From: RPQJ01 sp963778185
GTDB lineage: Bacteria; Pseudomonadota; Gammaproteobacteria; Steroidobacterales; Steroidobacteraceae
Assembly: GCA_963778185.1 (NCBI GenBank)
Contig: CAVZTF010000004.1
Coordinates: forward strand, 625,986-689,985
Direction of reading: 5' to 3'
Length of the DNA: 64,000 nt
The notes beneath the pieces were generated by a model. The model did not search any database, was not told the origin of the DNA, and was given only the letters and a program-made list of their open reading frames with translations. Shown here piece after piece: positions 57,430 through 64,000 of the stretch. The translations under genes and the position numbers were made by a program. Within the stretch, counting starts at the first letter, position 1; each line of letters starts with the position of its first letter.

Positions 57430-58088
57430 ACGACAACGAACGCGAAGAACAACTGCGCCGCTGGTGGGGCGAGAACTGGCTGTGGATCGTGGGCGGCATC
57501 GTGCTCGGCCTCGCGCTGCTGGGCGGCTGGCAGTACTGGCAGCAGACCCGCGTGCAGTCCGCCGAGCAGGACGAGGCTTCCTACCTCTCCGTCCTCGAGG
57601 CCCTCGGGCAGAACCAGCTCGAGCAAGCGGTTGCCCGCGCCAAGGAACTGCGCGACCGGCGACCCGGCTCGCCCTACGCCGACCAGGCCGACCTCGCGCT
57701 CGCGCGCATGGCCGTGGACCGGCGCGAACTCGACGACGCGGCGCAGCGCCTGCGTGCCGTCATGGAAGGATCGAAGGACGCCGAGCTGCGCGCGGTCGCG
57801 CGCACCCGGCTGGCGCGCGTGCTGCTCGAGCAGGGCAAGCACGACGATGCGCTGGCTTTGCTCGACCCTGCCGCGGCGGGCGCCTTCGCGGCCCTGTATC
57901 GCGAGGTCCGGGGCGATGCGTACGCGGCCAAGGGAGATTCCAAGGCGGCGGCGAGCGAATACGAGGCGGCCCTGGCCGCCGGCGAGGACGCCGGTATCGA
58001 CCGTGCCTACGTCGAACTGAAACGCGATGCGCTGCCCGTCGCGGCGGTAACTGCGCCACCGGCCGCGGCCGAGGCGCCGCGCCCATGA
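57417..58088 (+). CDS. yfgM: SecYEG-associated ancillary subunit YfgM
   Basis: This 223-residue inner-membrane protein with periplasmic TPR domain interacts with SecYEG and the chaperone PpiD in E. coli. The N-terminus EDLNDNEREEQLRRWWGENW leads into the membrane helix WLWIVGGIVLGLALLGGWQY near 20-39. The rest is helical and TPR-like. A GTG start overlapping hisS by 13 bp fits. bamB overlaps its end by 4 bp. Confidence 0.9.
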
Positions 58089-59239
58089 GCAACCGGGGTT
58101 GCCTGGTCTTCCTCGCCGCGCTTGCGGTGCTGGCCGGCTGCAGCAAGGACAAGGAGGTCGCGCCGCCCGCCGAACTGGTGGACATCGAGGCCAAGCTCCG
58201 GGTCGAGGAGATCTGGTCATCCGGCGTGGGCGGTGGCGAGGAAGACCTGCGCCTCGCGCTCGGGCTCGCGGGCGATGCCGAGACGGTGTACGCGGCCTCG
58301 CGCAAGGGCGACGTACGCGCGCTCGACGCGGCCAACGGGCGTGTCCGCTGGCGAACCGACGTCGGCCTCGCGTTGTCGGCCGGCCCCGGCTTCGGCAGTG
58401 GCCTGGTCGCCGTCGGCACCAACGATGGTGACCTGGTCGCGCTCGAGTCGGCCACCGGCAAGCAGCGCTGGAAGGCCAAGGTCGGCGGCGAGGTCCTGGC
58501 GGCACCGCTGGTCACCGCGGACCGGGTCGTCGTCAGGACGGTCGACGGACGCCTGCGCTCGCTCGCGGCCAGCAACGGGCAGGAGCAGTGGGTGGTCGAG
58601 GAACTCGTGCCGCGACTTTCCCTGCGCGGCACGTCCGCGCCGGTCCTCGCGGGAGATGCCGTGATCTGCGGATTCGACAATGGCAAGGTGATCGCCGTCG
58701 CGTTGGCGTCGGGCGACCTGCTGTGGCAGTCGCAGGTCAGCACGGCGCGCGGGCGCACTGAACTCGAGCGCCTGTCGGACGTCGACTCCGCCGTGCGGGT
58801 GTCGGGCGCCGACGTCTACGCCGCGGGCTACCAGGGCCGCGTCGCGATGCTCGCGCTCGACAGCGGGCAGGTCTGGTGGGGGCGCGACATGTCGAGCTAC
58901 CGCGGCCTCGCGATCGACGACGAGCGGGTCTACGTGGCGACGTCGGACGGCGACGTAGCCGCACTGCGTCGGCGCGACGGCACGGTGGTCTGGCAGCAGG
59001 AAGGGCTCAAGCGCCGCGGCCTCGGCACGCCTGCGGTCGTGGGCAACGCGGTCGTCGTCGGCGACTACGAGGGCTACCTGCACTGGCTCGACCGTGACAC
59101 GGGCAAGTTCGTGGCGCGCGAGCATCCGGGAAGGGCGCGCATCTCCGGAGCACCGCTGGTCGCGGGCGATCGCACGTTCGTGATGGACGAGGCCGGCGAG
59201 GTCGTCGCCTATCGGAGCGGGGACGCGACGGAGCGCTGA
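58085..59239 (+). CDS. bamB: Outer-membrane assembly lipoprotein BamB
   Basis: This 384-residue lipoprotein is part of the BAM complex that inserts beta-barrel proteins. Signal peptide and lipobox are CLVFLAALAVLAGC, with lipidated Cys19. Eight PQQ-like propeller blades follow, seen as repeated motifs such as ALDAANGRVRWRTDVG and ALESATGKQRWKAKVG. Order hisS-yfgM-bamB-der is conserved in gammaproteobacteria. It precedes der by 2 bp. Confidence 0.95.
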   Translation: MSNRGCLVFLAALAVLAGCSKDKEVAPPAELVDIEAKLRVEEIWSSGVGGGEEDLRLALGLAGDAETVYAASRKGDVRALDAANGRVRWRTDVGLALSAGPGFGSGLVAVGTNDGDLVALESATGKQRWKAKVGGEVLAAPLVTADRVVVRTVDGRLRSLAASNGQEQWVVEELVPRLSLRGTSAPVLAGDAVICGFDNGKVIAVALASGDLLWQSQVSTARGRTELERLSDVDSAVRVSGADVYAAGYQGRVAMLALDSGQVWWGRDMSSYRGLAIDDERVYVATSDGDVAALRRRDGTVVWQQEGLKRRGLGTPAVVGNAVVVGDYEGYLHWLDRDTGKFVAREHPGRARISGAPLVAGDRTFVMDEAGEVVAYRSGDATER

Positions 59240-59241
59240 CC

Positions 59242-60648
59242 GTGCTGCCCGTCGTCGCACTGGTCGGGCGCCCCAACGTCGGCAAGTCCACGCTGTTCAA
59301 CGCGCTGACGCGCACGCGCGACGCGCTGGTCGCCGACGTGCCCGGGCTCACGCGCGACCGCAAGTACGGGTATGCCCGCGTGGCCGGCCACATCTGCGTG
59401 GTGGTGGATACCGGCGGGCTCGTCGAGACCATGCAGGGCATCGAGCGCCTGATGGCCGAGCAGACGCTGAAGGCTGTCGAGGAAGCCGACCGCGTGCTGC
59501 TCGTCGTCGATGCGCGCGAGGGCTGCACGCCCACCGACCAGCACGTCGCCGACATCCTGCGTCGCGCCGGCAAGACGGTGCTCGTCGTCGCCAACAAATC
59601 CGAGGGCCTCGACCCGGACATGGCGGGTGCCGATTTCCACCAGCTCGGCTTCGGCACGCCCATCGCGATTTCCTCCGCGCACCTGCAGGGCATCGAGGAC
59701 CTGATGGAGCAGGCGCTGGCCGGTATCGAACCGGCGACGGTCGCGGAAGGCGCGGCGACCGACGGCAAGGAGATCCGCGTGGCCGTGGTCGGCCGGCCGA
59801 ACGTCGGCAAGTCCACCTTGATCAACCGACTGCTCGGCGAGGAGCGCCTGGTTACGTTCGACGAACCGGGCACCACCCGCGACACCGTGTTCGTGCCGTT
59901 CGAACGCGACGGCCAGCGCTACACGCTGATCGACACCGCGGGCGTGCGCCGCCGGGCCCGCGTCAGCGACAAGGTCGAGAAGTTCAGCATCGTGAAGACG
60001 CTGCAGGCCATCGAGCAGGCCAACGTCGTGATCGGTGTCGTCGACGCGCACGACACGATCGCCGAGCAGGACGCGAGCCTGCTCGGGCTGATCGCGGAGC
60101 AGGGGCGGGCGCTGGTGATCGCGGTCAACAAGTGGGACGGCATCGCACCCGACCAGCGCGAGGCGATCCGCGACGGGCTCGACCTGCGGCTCGACTTCCT
60201 CGGCTTCGCCCCCGTGCACTTCATCTCGGCGCGCCACGGCACCGGCGTCGGCGAGCTGATGGTCACGGTGCGCGCCGCCTACCAGGCGGCGATGAAGGAG
60301 TTGCCCACCAAGGACCTCACGCGCGCGCTCGAGCAGGCCATCGCCATGCACCAGCCGCCGCTGGTGCGCGGCCGGCGCATCAAGCTGCGCTACGCGCACC
60401 AGGGCGGGCGCAACCCGCCGGTGGTGGTGATCCACGGCAACCAGACCCAGCACGTGCCGGACGCCTACCGGCGGTTCCTCGAGAACCACTTCCGCCAGAC
60501 CTTCCGGCTGAAGGGAACGCCCATGCGCATCGAGTTCCGGACCGACGAGAACCCGTTCGCGGGGCGGCGCAACGTGCTCACGCCCCGGCAGGAGCGCAAG
60601 CGCAAGCGCCTGGTCAGCCGTCGCAAGGAAGGCCGCGGCAAGCGCTGA
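59242..60648 (+). CDS. der: Ribosome-associated GTPase Der (EngA)
   Basis: This 468-residue protein has two tandem GTPase domains needed for 50S ribosome assembly. Walker A motifs are GRPNVGKST near residues 8-16 and again near 185-193, and the G3/G4 motifs include DTAGVRRRA and NKWDG. A KH-like domain ends the protein with a basic tail (RKRKRLVSRRKEGRGKR). A GTG start fits. It closes the conserved run. About 95 bp separate it from the next gene. Confidence 0.97.
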   Translation: MLPVVALVGRPNVGKSTLFNALTRTRDALVADVPGLTRDRKYGYARVAGHICVVVDTGGLVETMQGIERLMAEQTLKAVEEADRVLLVVDAREGCTPTDQHVADILRRAGKTVLVVANKSEGLDPDMAGADFHQLGFGTPIAISSAHLQGIEDLMEQALAGIEPATVAEGAATDGKEIRVAVVGRPNVGKSTLINRLLGEERLVTFDEPGTTRDTVFVPFERDGQRYTLIDTAGVRRRARVSDKVEKFSIVKTLQAIEQANVVIGVVDAHDTIAEQDASLLGLIAEQGRALVIAVNKWDGIAPDQREAIRDGLDLRLDFLGFAPVHFISARHGTGVGELMVTVRAAYQAAMKELPTKDLTRALEQAIAMHQPPLVRGRRIKLRYAHQGGRNPPVVVIHGNQTQHVPDAYRRFLENHFRQTFRLKGTPMRIEFRTDENPFAGRRNVLTPRQERKRKRLVSRRKEGRGKR

Positions 60649-60678
60649 ACGGCCGGCGCGCGTTTCGCTAATAACCAA

Positions 60679-60691
60679 CGCTTCTGAAGCG
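60679..60691. other. Palindrome upstream of the MetX-family gene
   Basis: CGCTTC-T-GAAGCG is a perfect 13-bp inverted repeat, 30 bp after the der stop codon and 53 bp before the next start. There is no T-tract, so it is not an obvious terminator. It may be a regulator site for the acyltransferase gene. Confidence 0.4.
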
Positions 60692-60724
60692 CTATCCTCT
60701 GGCACTTATTCCCTCGGGAGAACC

Positions 60725-60741
60725 CGGGCTTAGACTGCCCG
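60725..60741 (+). other. Hairpin just before the MetX-family start codon
   Basis: CGGGC and GCCCG pair over a 7-nt loop, and the stem ends two bases before ATG 60744. No Shine-Dalgarno sequence is evident, so the structure may influence initiation. The downstream ATG at 60750 would be freer of it. Confidence 0.35.
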
Positions 60742-60743
60742 CC

Positions 60744-61898
60744 ATGGCCATGGCACTCGCCCGTACACCGCCGTCCGCCCCCCACGAGATGCCGGCACGC
60801 CGTTTCGCGCAGCTGGATGCGCCGCTGCGCCTGTATCGCGGGGGCATGATCGAGCAGCCGGTGGTGGCCTACGAATGCTGGGGCCAGCCGAACGAGGCGC
60901 GGGACAACACGGTCCTGATCTTCACGGGCCTGTCGCCGTCCGCGCACGCGGCTTCCTCGCCGGAGGACCCGAAGCCGGGTTGGTGGGAGCCGATGATCGG
61001 CGAGGGCCGCCCGATCGACACGCGTCGTTTCTTCGTGGTCGCGGTGAACTCGCTCGGCAGCCCGTACGGCTCGTCGAGTCCGCTGTCGATCGACCCGGGC
61101 ACCGGGCGGCCCTACCGGGTCGACTTTCCGGAGATCGCGGTCGAGGACATCGCGACGGCCGGCCGCGAGGCCCTGCGCACGCTCGGCATCCGCCGCGTCG
61201 CCGCCGTCGTGGGTCCCTCGCTTGGCGGCATGGTCGTGCTCGCCTACTGCGCACTGTTCCCGGACGAGGTGGACAACCTCGTGACGATCTCAGGCGCAGC
61301 GCGGGCGACGCCCTTCGCGATCGCGCTGCGCTCGCTGCAGCGTGAGACGGTGCGCGGCGATCCGGCCTGGCACGGCGGCAGCTATTCCGCGGGGCGCGGT
61401 CCGCGCCAGGGCCTGAGGCTCGCGCGCAAGCTCGGCACGATCACCTACCGGTCGCCGCAGGAGTGGCAGCAGCGATTCGGCCGCAGGCGAGTCGCGGAGC
61501 CCTCGGGGCTGCCGGGCGACTTCCGCCCGCAGTTCGAGGTGGAGTCCTATCTGGAGCATCAGGCGCAGCGGTTCGCGGACACCTTCGATGCCAACTGCTA
61601 CCTGTACCTGTCGCGCGCCATGGACCAGTTCGACCTCGCGGAGCACGGCGGCGGCTCGCTTGCCGCCGCGTTCGCGAAGTTCCGCGTCAAGCGCGCACTG
61701 GTGCTTGGCGTCGAGACCGACATGCTCTTCACCATCGACCAGCAGCGCGAGATCGCCGAGCAGCTGCGCGCCACCGGCGTCGAGGTCGAGTTCCACGCCT
61801 TCCCGTCGCTGCAGGGCCACGATGCGTTTCTCGTGGACCACGAGCGGTTCGGGCACGCGCTGGAGGAATTCCTGGGAGGAATTCCTGCGAGTGACTAG
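60744..61898 (+). CDS. MetX/CysX-family O-acyltransferase, likely serine/homoserine O-succinyltransferase
   Basis: This 384-residue alpha/beta-hydrolase-fold enzyme activates an amino-acid hydroxyl for sulfur assimilation. The nucleophilic serine lies in VVGPSLGGMVVLAY near residues 153-166 and the catalytic histidine in LQGHDAFLVDHERFG near 358-372. Segments such as TGLSPSAHAA, NSLGSPYGSSSP and ALRSLQRETVRGDP closely resemble, from memory, Xanthomonas enzymes shown to use L-serine and succinyl-CoA. Ordinary homoserine acetyltransferase remains possible. A 13-bp direct repeat at the 3' end fixes the C-terminus. An intrinsic terminator follows. Confidence 0.85.
   Translation: MAMALARTPPSAPHEMPARRFAQLDAPLRLYRGGMIEQPVVAYECWGQPNEARDNTVLIFTGLSPSAHAASSPEDPKPGWWEPMIGEGRPIDTRRFFVVAVNSLGSPYGSSSPLSIDPGTGRPYRVDFPEIAVEDIATAGREALRTLGIRRVAAVVGPSLGGMVVLAYCALFPDEVDNLVTISGAARATPFAIALRSLQRETVRGDPAWHGGSYSAGRGPRQGLRLARKLGTITYRSPQEWQQRFGRRRVAEPSGLPGDFRPQFEVESYLEHQAQRFADTFDANCYLYLSRAMDQFDLAEHGGGSLAAAFAKFRVKRALVLGVETDMLFTIDQQREIAEQLRATGVEVEFHAFPSLQGHDAFLVDHERFGHALEEFLGGIPASD
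61862..61887. repeat. 13-bp tandem duplication at the 3' end of the acyltransferase gene
   Basis: The 13-mer GGAGGAATTCCTG occurs twice in direct tandem at the last codons of the acyltransferase gene. Because 13 is not a multiple of three, the second copy shifts the frame and brings in the stop at 61896-61898. Without it the frame would run on past this point. Confidence 0.7.
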
Positions 61899-61901
61899 CA
61901 G

Positions 61902-61919
61902 TTGGCGGTTGGCGGTTGG
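61902..61919. repeat. Short TTGGCGG tandem repeat
   Basis: The heptamer TTGGCGG is repeated two and a half times directly after the acyltransferase stop codon. It may reflect slippage; no function is evident. Confidence 0.4.
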
Positions 61920-61931
61920 TGGGGACGAAGT

Positions 61932-61955
61932 GGCCGGCATCGCCGGCCATTTTCT
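61932..61955 (+). terminator. Rho-independent terminator after the acyltransferase gene
   Basis: GGCCGGC (61932-61938) and GCCGGCC (61942-61948) pair perfectly over an ATC loop. The run ATTTTCTT follows. It lies 34 bp after the stop codon at the end of the der/acyltransferase strand run. Confidence 0.75.
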
Positions 61956-62230
61956 TGGTCTTTCGCCAAGTGCTCGGACCCCACCTGTCGCTCAGCCCGC
62001 TGACGATACTGATCTCAGCGCCGCGCTGCCTTGGATCGACACGCCGGGCTTCCGCGTCAGCGCGCCGGAAACCCGGATGATGCGCAGCAAAGCGACTCCC
62101 GACGTGTCGGCAGACGCGGTTCGATACACGCAATGGATCTGCCGTCATTGCGCATTGCGGGCAGCATCCTCCCGGGTGAGCCTAGTGCGTGGGATGGATT
62201 CCGCGTGCACAAGGACGACTCGAGACACCC

Positions 62231-62734
62231 ATGATCACCACAAGACTGAACCGGCGGATCGGTGTCACCGTTCTCGCGATTCTGCTCAGTCTCGCGCTTG
62301 TCCCAGCCGTTGGAGCTGAAGGCACCATCTACAAGTGGAAAGACAAGGAAGGCAACGTCCACTACACGGACTGTCCGCCACCCCCGGGCTGCAAGGCCGA
62401 GACGGTTGCGACGGAGCCGGTACCCAGCGAGCAGCAGATCAGGCAGGCCCAGGAGCGCCTTGACAAGCTGCTCGCGGAGCAGGAGGAAAGCGCCGCCGGC
62501 CGCGAGCAGGAGCGGTTGGAACGTGAAAGCCAACAGGTCGCCGCCATGCAGGTAGCCGTTGCGCGCAAGCGTGCCTGCGTTGCGGCGCAGCAGAACCTAT
62601 ACGCCCTGCTGATGAACCGCCCTGTGTATTCCATAAACGAGGAAGGCGAGCGCGAGTTCCTCGACGACGCTGCCCACAAGGCGGAGATCAAGCGCCAACG
62701 GCAACTGATCCAGGACAACTGCGACAACGAGTAG
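62231..62734 (+). CDS. DUF4124-domain exported protein
   Basis: This 167-residue protein has a signal peptide (about 1-28, VTVLAILLSLALVPAVGAE). A DUF4124 segment follows, TIYKWKDKEGNVHYTDCPPP (about 30-49), typical of small exported proteins in proteobacteria. A long charged, probably coiled helix follows (ERLDKLLAEQEESAAGREQE). The C-terminus has cysteines in KRACVAAQQN and IQDNCDNE that could form a disulfide with those in TDCPPPPGC. Function is unknown. It lies alone between a terminator and the convergent immunity-like gene. Confidence 0.8.
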   Translation: MITTRLNRRIGVTVLAILLSLALVPAVGAEGTIYKWKDKEGNVHYTDCPPPPGCKAETVATEPVPSEQQIRQAQERLDKLLAEQEESAAGREQERLERESQQVAAMQVAVARKRACVAAQQNLYALLMNRPVYSINEEGEREFLDDAAHKAEIKRQRQLIQDNCDNE

Positions 62735-62850
62735 CCTGTCGGTTGGGGTGCCTGGTCCACCGGCTCACTTCGAATCCTCATTCTTGGAATCGGATCACGC
62801 GGCCGTGCGCCAGTCGATCAAGATGACCGCGTTCGGCAGCTCCCATCTCG

Positions 62851-63417
62851 TCACGGAGCGGCGGAGAATGTCACCAAGTCGCGGCCGGTCTTGTTCCAAG
62901 ACTTGAGCAACGCGTCCGTGCCGGACCGGGTGCGCAACTCGTGTTCTTCCGGTGTTAAGAATACTGGCATCAGAAAGTGCAACTTCTGACCGCGGAACGT
63001 AAAGATCTCATCTAGTCGCGCGAGGGGTGAGCTGTATTCGACCGGCACCATCATGGCCCCGACCCTGCCATTCTCGGCCATGTAGTTTTCGTTGTAGAGC
63101 TCGATAAACTCGTACTCGCCGATAGGCATGACGCATCGTTCGTACTTCTCCATGTTCGCCAACAGTCGGCCCATCTTAGCGAATTCGGCGTCGGTGACCG
63201 TTACGAAAGCATGCGGAGTCGATTCCGGGAGATTAAGGATCAAGCGCTCGACATCGCCACCCGTATCTCTAACCCGGGCGGCTGCGATCACATAACGATG
63301 ATCGGCGCCAGCCAGGGCGAACTCCCGCAGCTCAGCACTTGGATGCACCGGACACCTCGTCAGCACATGGTCAAGTGTGGCGTTCTGCAAGGGCGACAAA
63401 GTTATGGTGGTCGACAT
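62851..63417 (-). CDS. Probable immunity protein of the RHS toxin
   Basis: This 188-residue cytoplasmic protein starts 5 bp after the stop of the RHS-HNH toxin end and on the same strand, the place of a cognate immunity gene. I recognise no family with certainty. The C-terminal FLMPVFLTPEEHELRTRSGT and DALLKSW resemble the tail of suppressor-of-fused-like (SUFU) immunity domains, a weak match. ATG 63417 (MSTTITLSP) fits; the longer frame begins inside the toxin gene. Third codon positions use A and T more than the neighbours do, which suggests horizontal acquisition. It would neutralise the nuclease tip. Confidence 0.7.
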   Translation of the reverse strand: MSTTITLSPLQNATLDHVLTRCPVHPSAELREFALAGADHRYVIAAARVRDTGGDVERLILNLPESTPHAFVTVTDAEFAKMGRLLANMEKYERCVMPIGEYEFIELYNENYMAENGRVGAMMVPVEYSSPLARLDEIFTFRGQKLHFLMPVFLTPEEHELRTRSGTDALLKSWNKTGRDLVTFSAAP

Positions 63418-63422
63418 TCGAC

Positions 63423-64000
63423 TCAATGCCTGTCCCTGTCCCTCTTCAAGGGCGGTACCCAACCGCCGTCGCCAGGTTCAATGGAGAGCGGCCTGGTGCC
63501 TTTTTCGCCCAGACCGTTGCATGCCGGACAGGCGGTCGTCAAGTTCTCGTCCTTGACCAGGTCCCTTGCCGCCTGATCGGCAGTTTTCTCTCCAGCGTTT
63601 ACTCTGCCCGCTTCCTCAGCCACAGAGGTCTTATGATCAACTTGGCTGCCGTCGTTACCGCAGTAGGTGCAGGTGTTGTTGTCGCGCTTTAGAACCTGCT
63701 CCCGTTTCCGATCGAAGTCTTTACGTTGCATCCGGCGCAACTCTTTCGCTGTGATCCGCGCTACGTCTCGCGCCCGTTCGTATGTCTTGGCCGGATTGAT
63801 CAGCCCCTTGCCGGTCTCAATCAGCGCCGAGCCAATGTCCGCCTCTCCGGTCGTCAAATACTGGAATGTAACCTCCAGCCCGAAATCCACCAGCGCCTTG
63901 GCCAGGAAATTCGCCGCTTGGCCAGCCGGATCGGTCTTGTTCAGCGGGTCATTGCCGACGTACGCATAGAGGTTGATGTCATCCTCGTACCCGACCGGGT
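63423..64000 (-). CDS. RHS-repeat polymorphic toxin, C-terminal end with HNH nuclease (partial)
   Basis: The window holds the last 191 residues of a protein whose start lies beyond 64000. The frame stays open to the edge. At the edge it reads GYEDDINLYAYVGNDPLNKT then DPAGQ (about 63990-63920), the hyperconserved RHS core end. A linker with ERARDVARITAKELRRM follows. The HNH-type domain comes last: CTYCGNDGSQVDHKTSV (zinc cysteines and the DH pair) and ENLTTACPACNG (asparagine and second cysteine pair). RHS proteins are delivered by type VI or other systems, or act on contact. The tip should cut DNA. An immunity gene follows. Confidence 0.85.
   Translation of the reverse strand, partial: PVGYEDDINLYAYVGNDPLNKTDPAGQAANFLAKALVDFGLEVTFQYLTTGEADIGSALIETGKGLINPAKTYERARDVARITAKELRRMQRKDFDRKREQVLKRDNNTCTYCGNDGSQVDHKTSVAEEAGRVNAGEKTADQAARDLVKDENLTTACPACNGLGEKGTRPLSIEPGDGGWVPPLKRDRDRH

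Larger units (their letters stand above)
61899..62230. other. Noncoding gap of about 330 bases
   Basis: This gap between the acyltransferase and DUF4124 genes holds a short TTGGCGG repeat and an intrinsic terminator (listed separately). It also has an imperfect inverted repeat: CCGGGCTTCCG at 62044-62054 against CGGAAACCCGG at 62066-62076, one mismatch. I see no convincing reading frame, RNA gene or promoter beyond these. It marks the change from conserved backbone to the accessory end of the window. Confidence 0.5.

Noticed and set aside
60649..60743. SAM riboswitch upstream of the MetX-family gene
   Set aside because: The leader is only about 95 bases and I cannot fit it to the SAM-I or SAM-II consensus; only simple palindromes are present.

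Overview
The window is one stretch of a GC-rich (about two-thirds G+C by eye) gammaproteobacterial chromosome. Gene order places it there: queA-tgt-yajC-secD-secF and suhB/trmJ-isc-ndk-rlmN-pilF-rodZ-hisS-yfgM-bamB-der are gammaproteobacterial blocks. The lipid-degradation genes, B12-dependent acyl-CoA mutase IcmF, NAD-specific 180-kDa-type glutamate dehydrogenase and a Xanthomonas-like serine/homoserine O-succinyltransferase suggest a free-living heterotroph near Xanthomonadales/Nevskiales/Steroidobacterales. That placement is inference. All genes are intact except those cut by the window edges.

Layout. (1) 1-3.8 kb: a probable thiamine salvage operon (TonB receptor, thiamine-binding YkoF-like protein, PnuT-type permease, thiamine kinase-like phosphotransferase). 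(2) 3.9-10.3 kb, + strand: ferredoxin, then a beta-oxidation set (isomerase-like crotonase, thiolase, FadJ-type multifunctional enzyme, nitronate monooxygenase-like flavoprotein, SDR). (3) 10.3-25.1 kb, - strand: gpmA, gdhB, a MarR regulator with its own palindrome, zapE, acetoacetyl-CoA synthetase, ETF:ubiquinone oxidoreductase, a zinc-ribbon methyltransferase, an SDR, a thiolase and a TetR regulator. The TetR gene diverges from icmF (25.2-28.7 kb) across two matching operators. (4) 28.7-38.2 kb: plsC, xerD, dsbC, fdxA, a Nudix hydrolase, a double-RecA KaiC-like ATPase, an M48 lipoprotein, a collagen-like lipoprotein, a Crp-family regulator, a lipoprotein cardiolipin-synthase-like enzyme and tRNA-Leu(CAA). 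(5) 38.4-41.2 kb: an L,D-transpeptidase-like enzyme, then an ECF sigma factor, a single-pass membrane protein and a PDZ-only periplasmic protein. (6) 41.3-49.2 kb: queuosine and Sec genes, a TerC/Alx protein and an APC permease. (7) 49.3-60.6 kb: suhB (-), then trmJ, iscS, a degenerate iscU, iscA, ndk, rlmN, pilF, rodZ, hisS, yfgM, bamB, der. (8) 60.7-64 kb: a MetX/CysX-family acyltransferase with terminator, a DUF4124 protein, and the C-terminal end of an RHS polymorphic toxin with an HNH nuclease tip plus its probable immunity gene.

How it fits together: regions 2 and 3 form an acyl-CoA economy. Thiolases, multifunctional enzyme and SDRs shorten or rearrange acyl-CoAs, IcmF isomerises branched C4 acyl-CoA, acetoacetyl-CoA synthetase feeds acetoacetate in, and ETF-QO passes electrons to quinone. 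The most distinctive items are the TetR/icmF double operator, the IscU homologue that has lost most cluster ligands, the ECF/PDZ-only module with a hairpin abutting its start codon, and the RHS-HNH toxin/immunity pair at the right edge.
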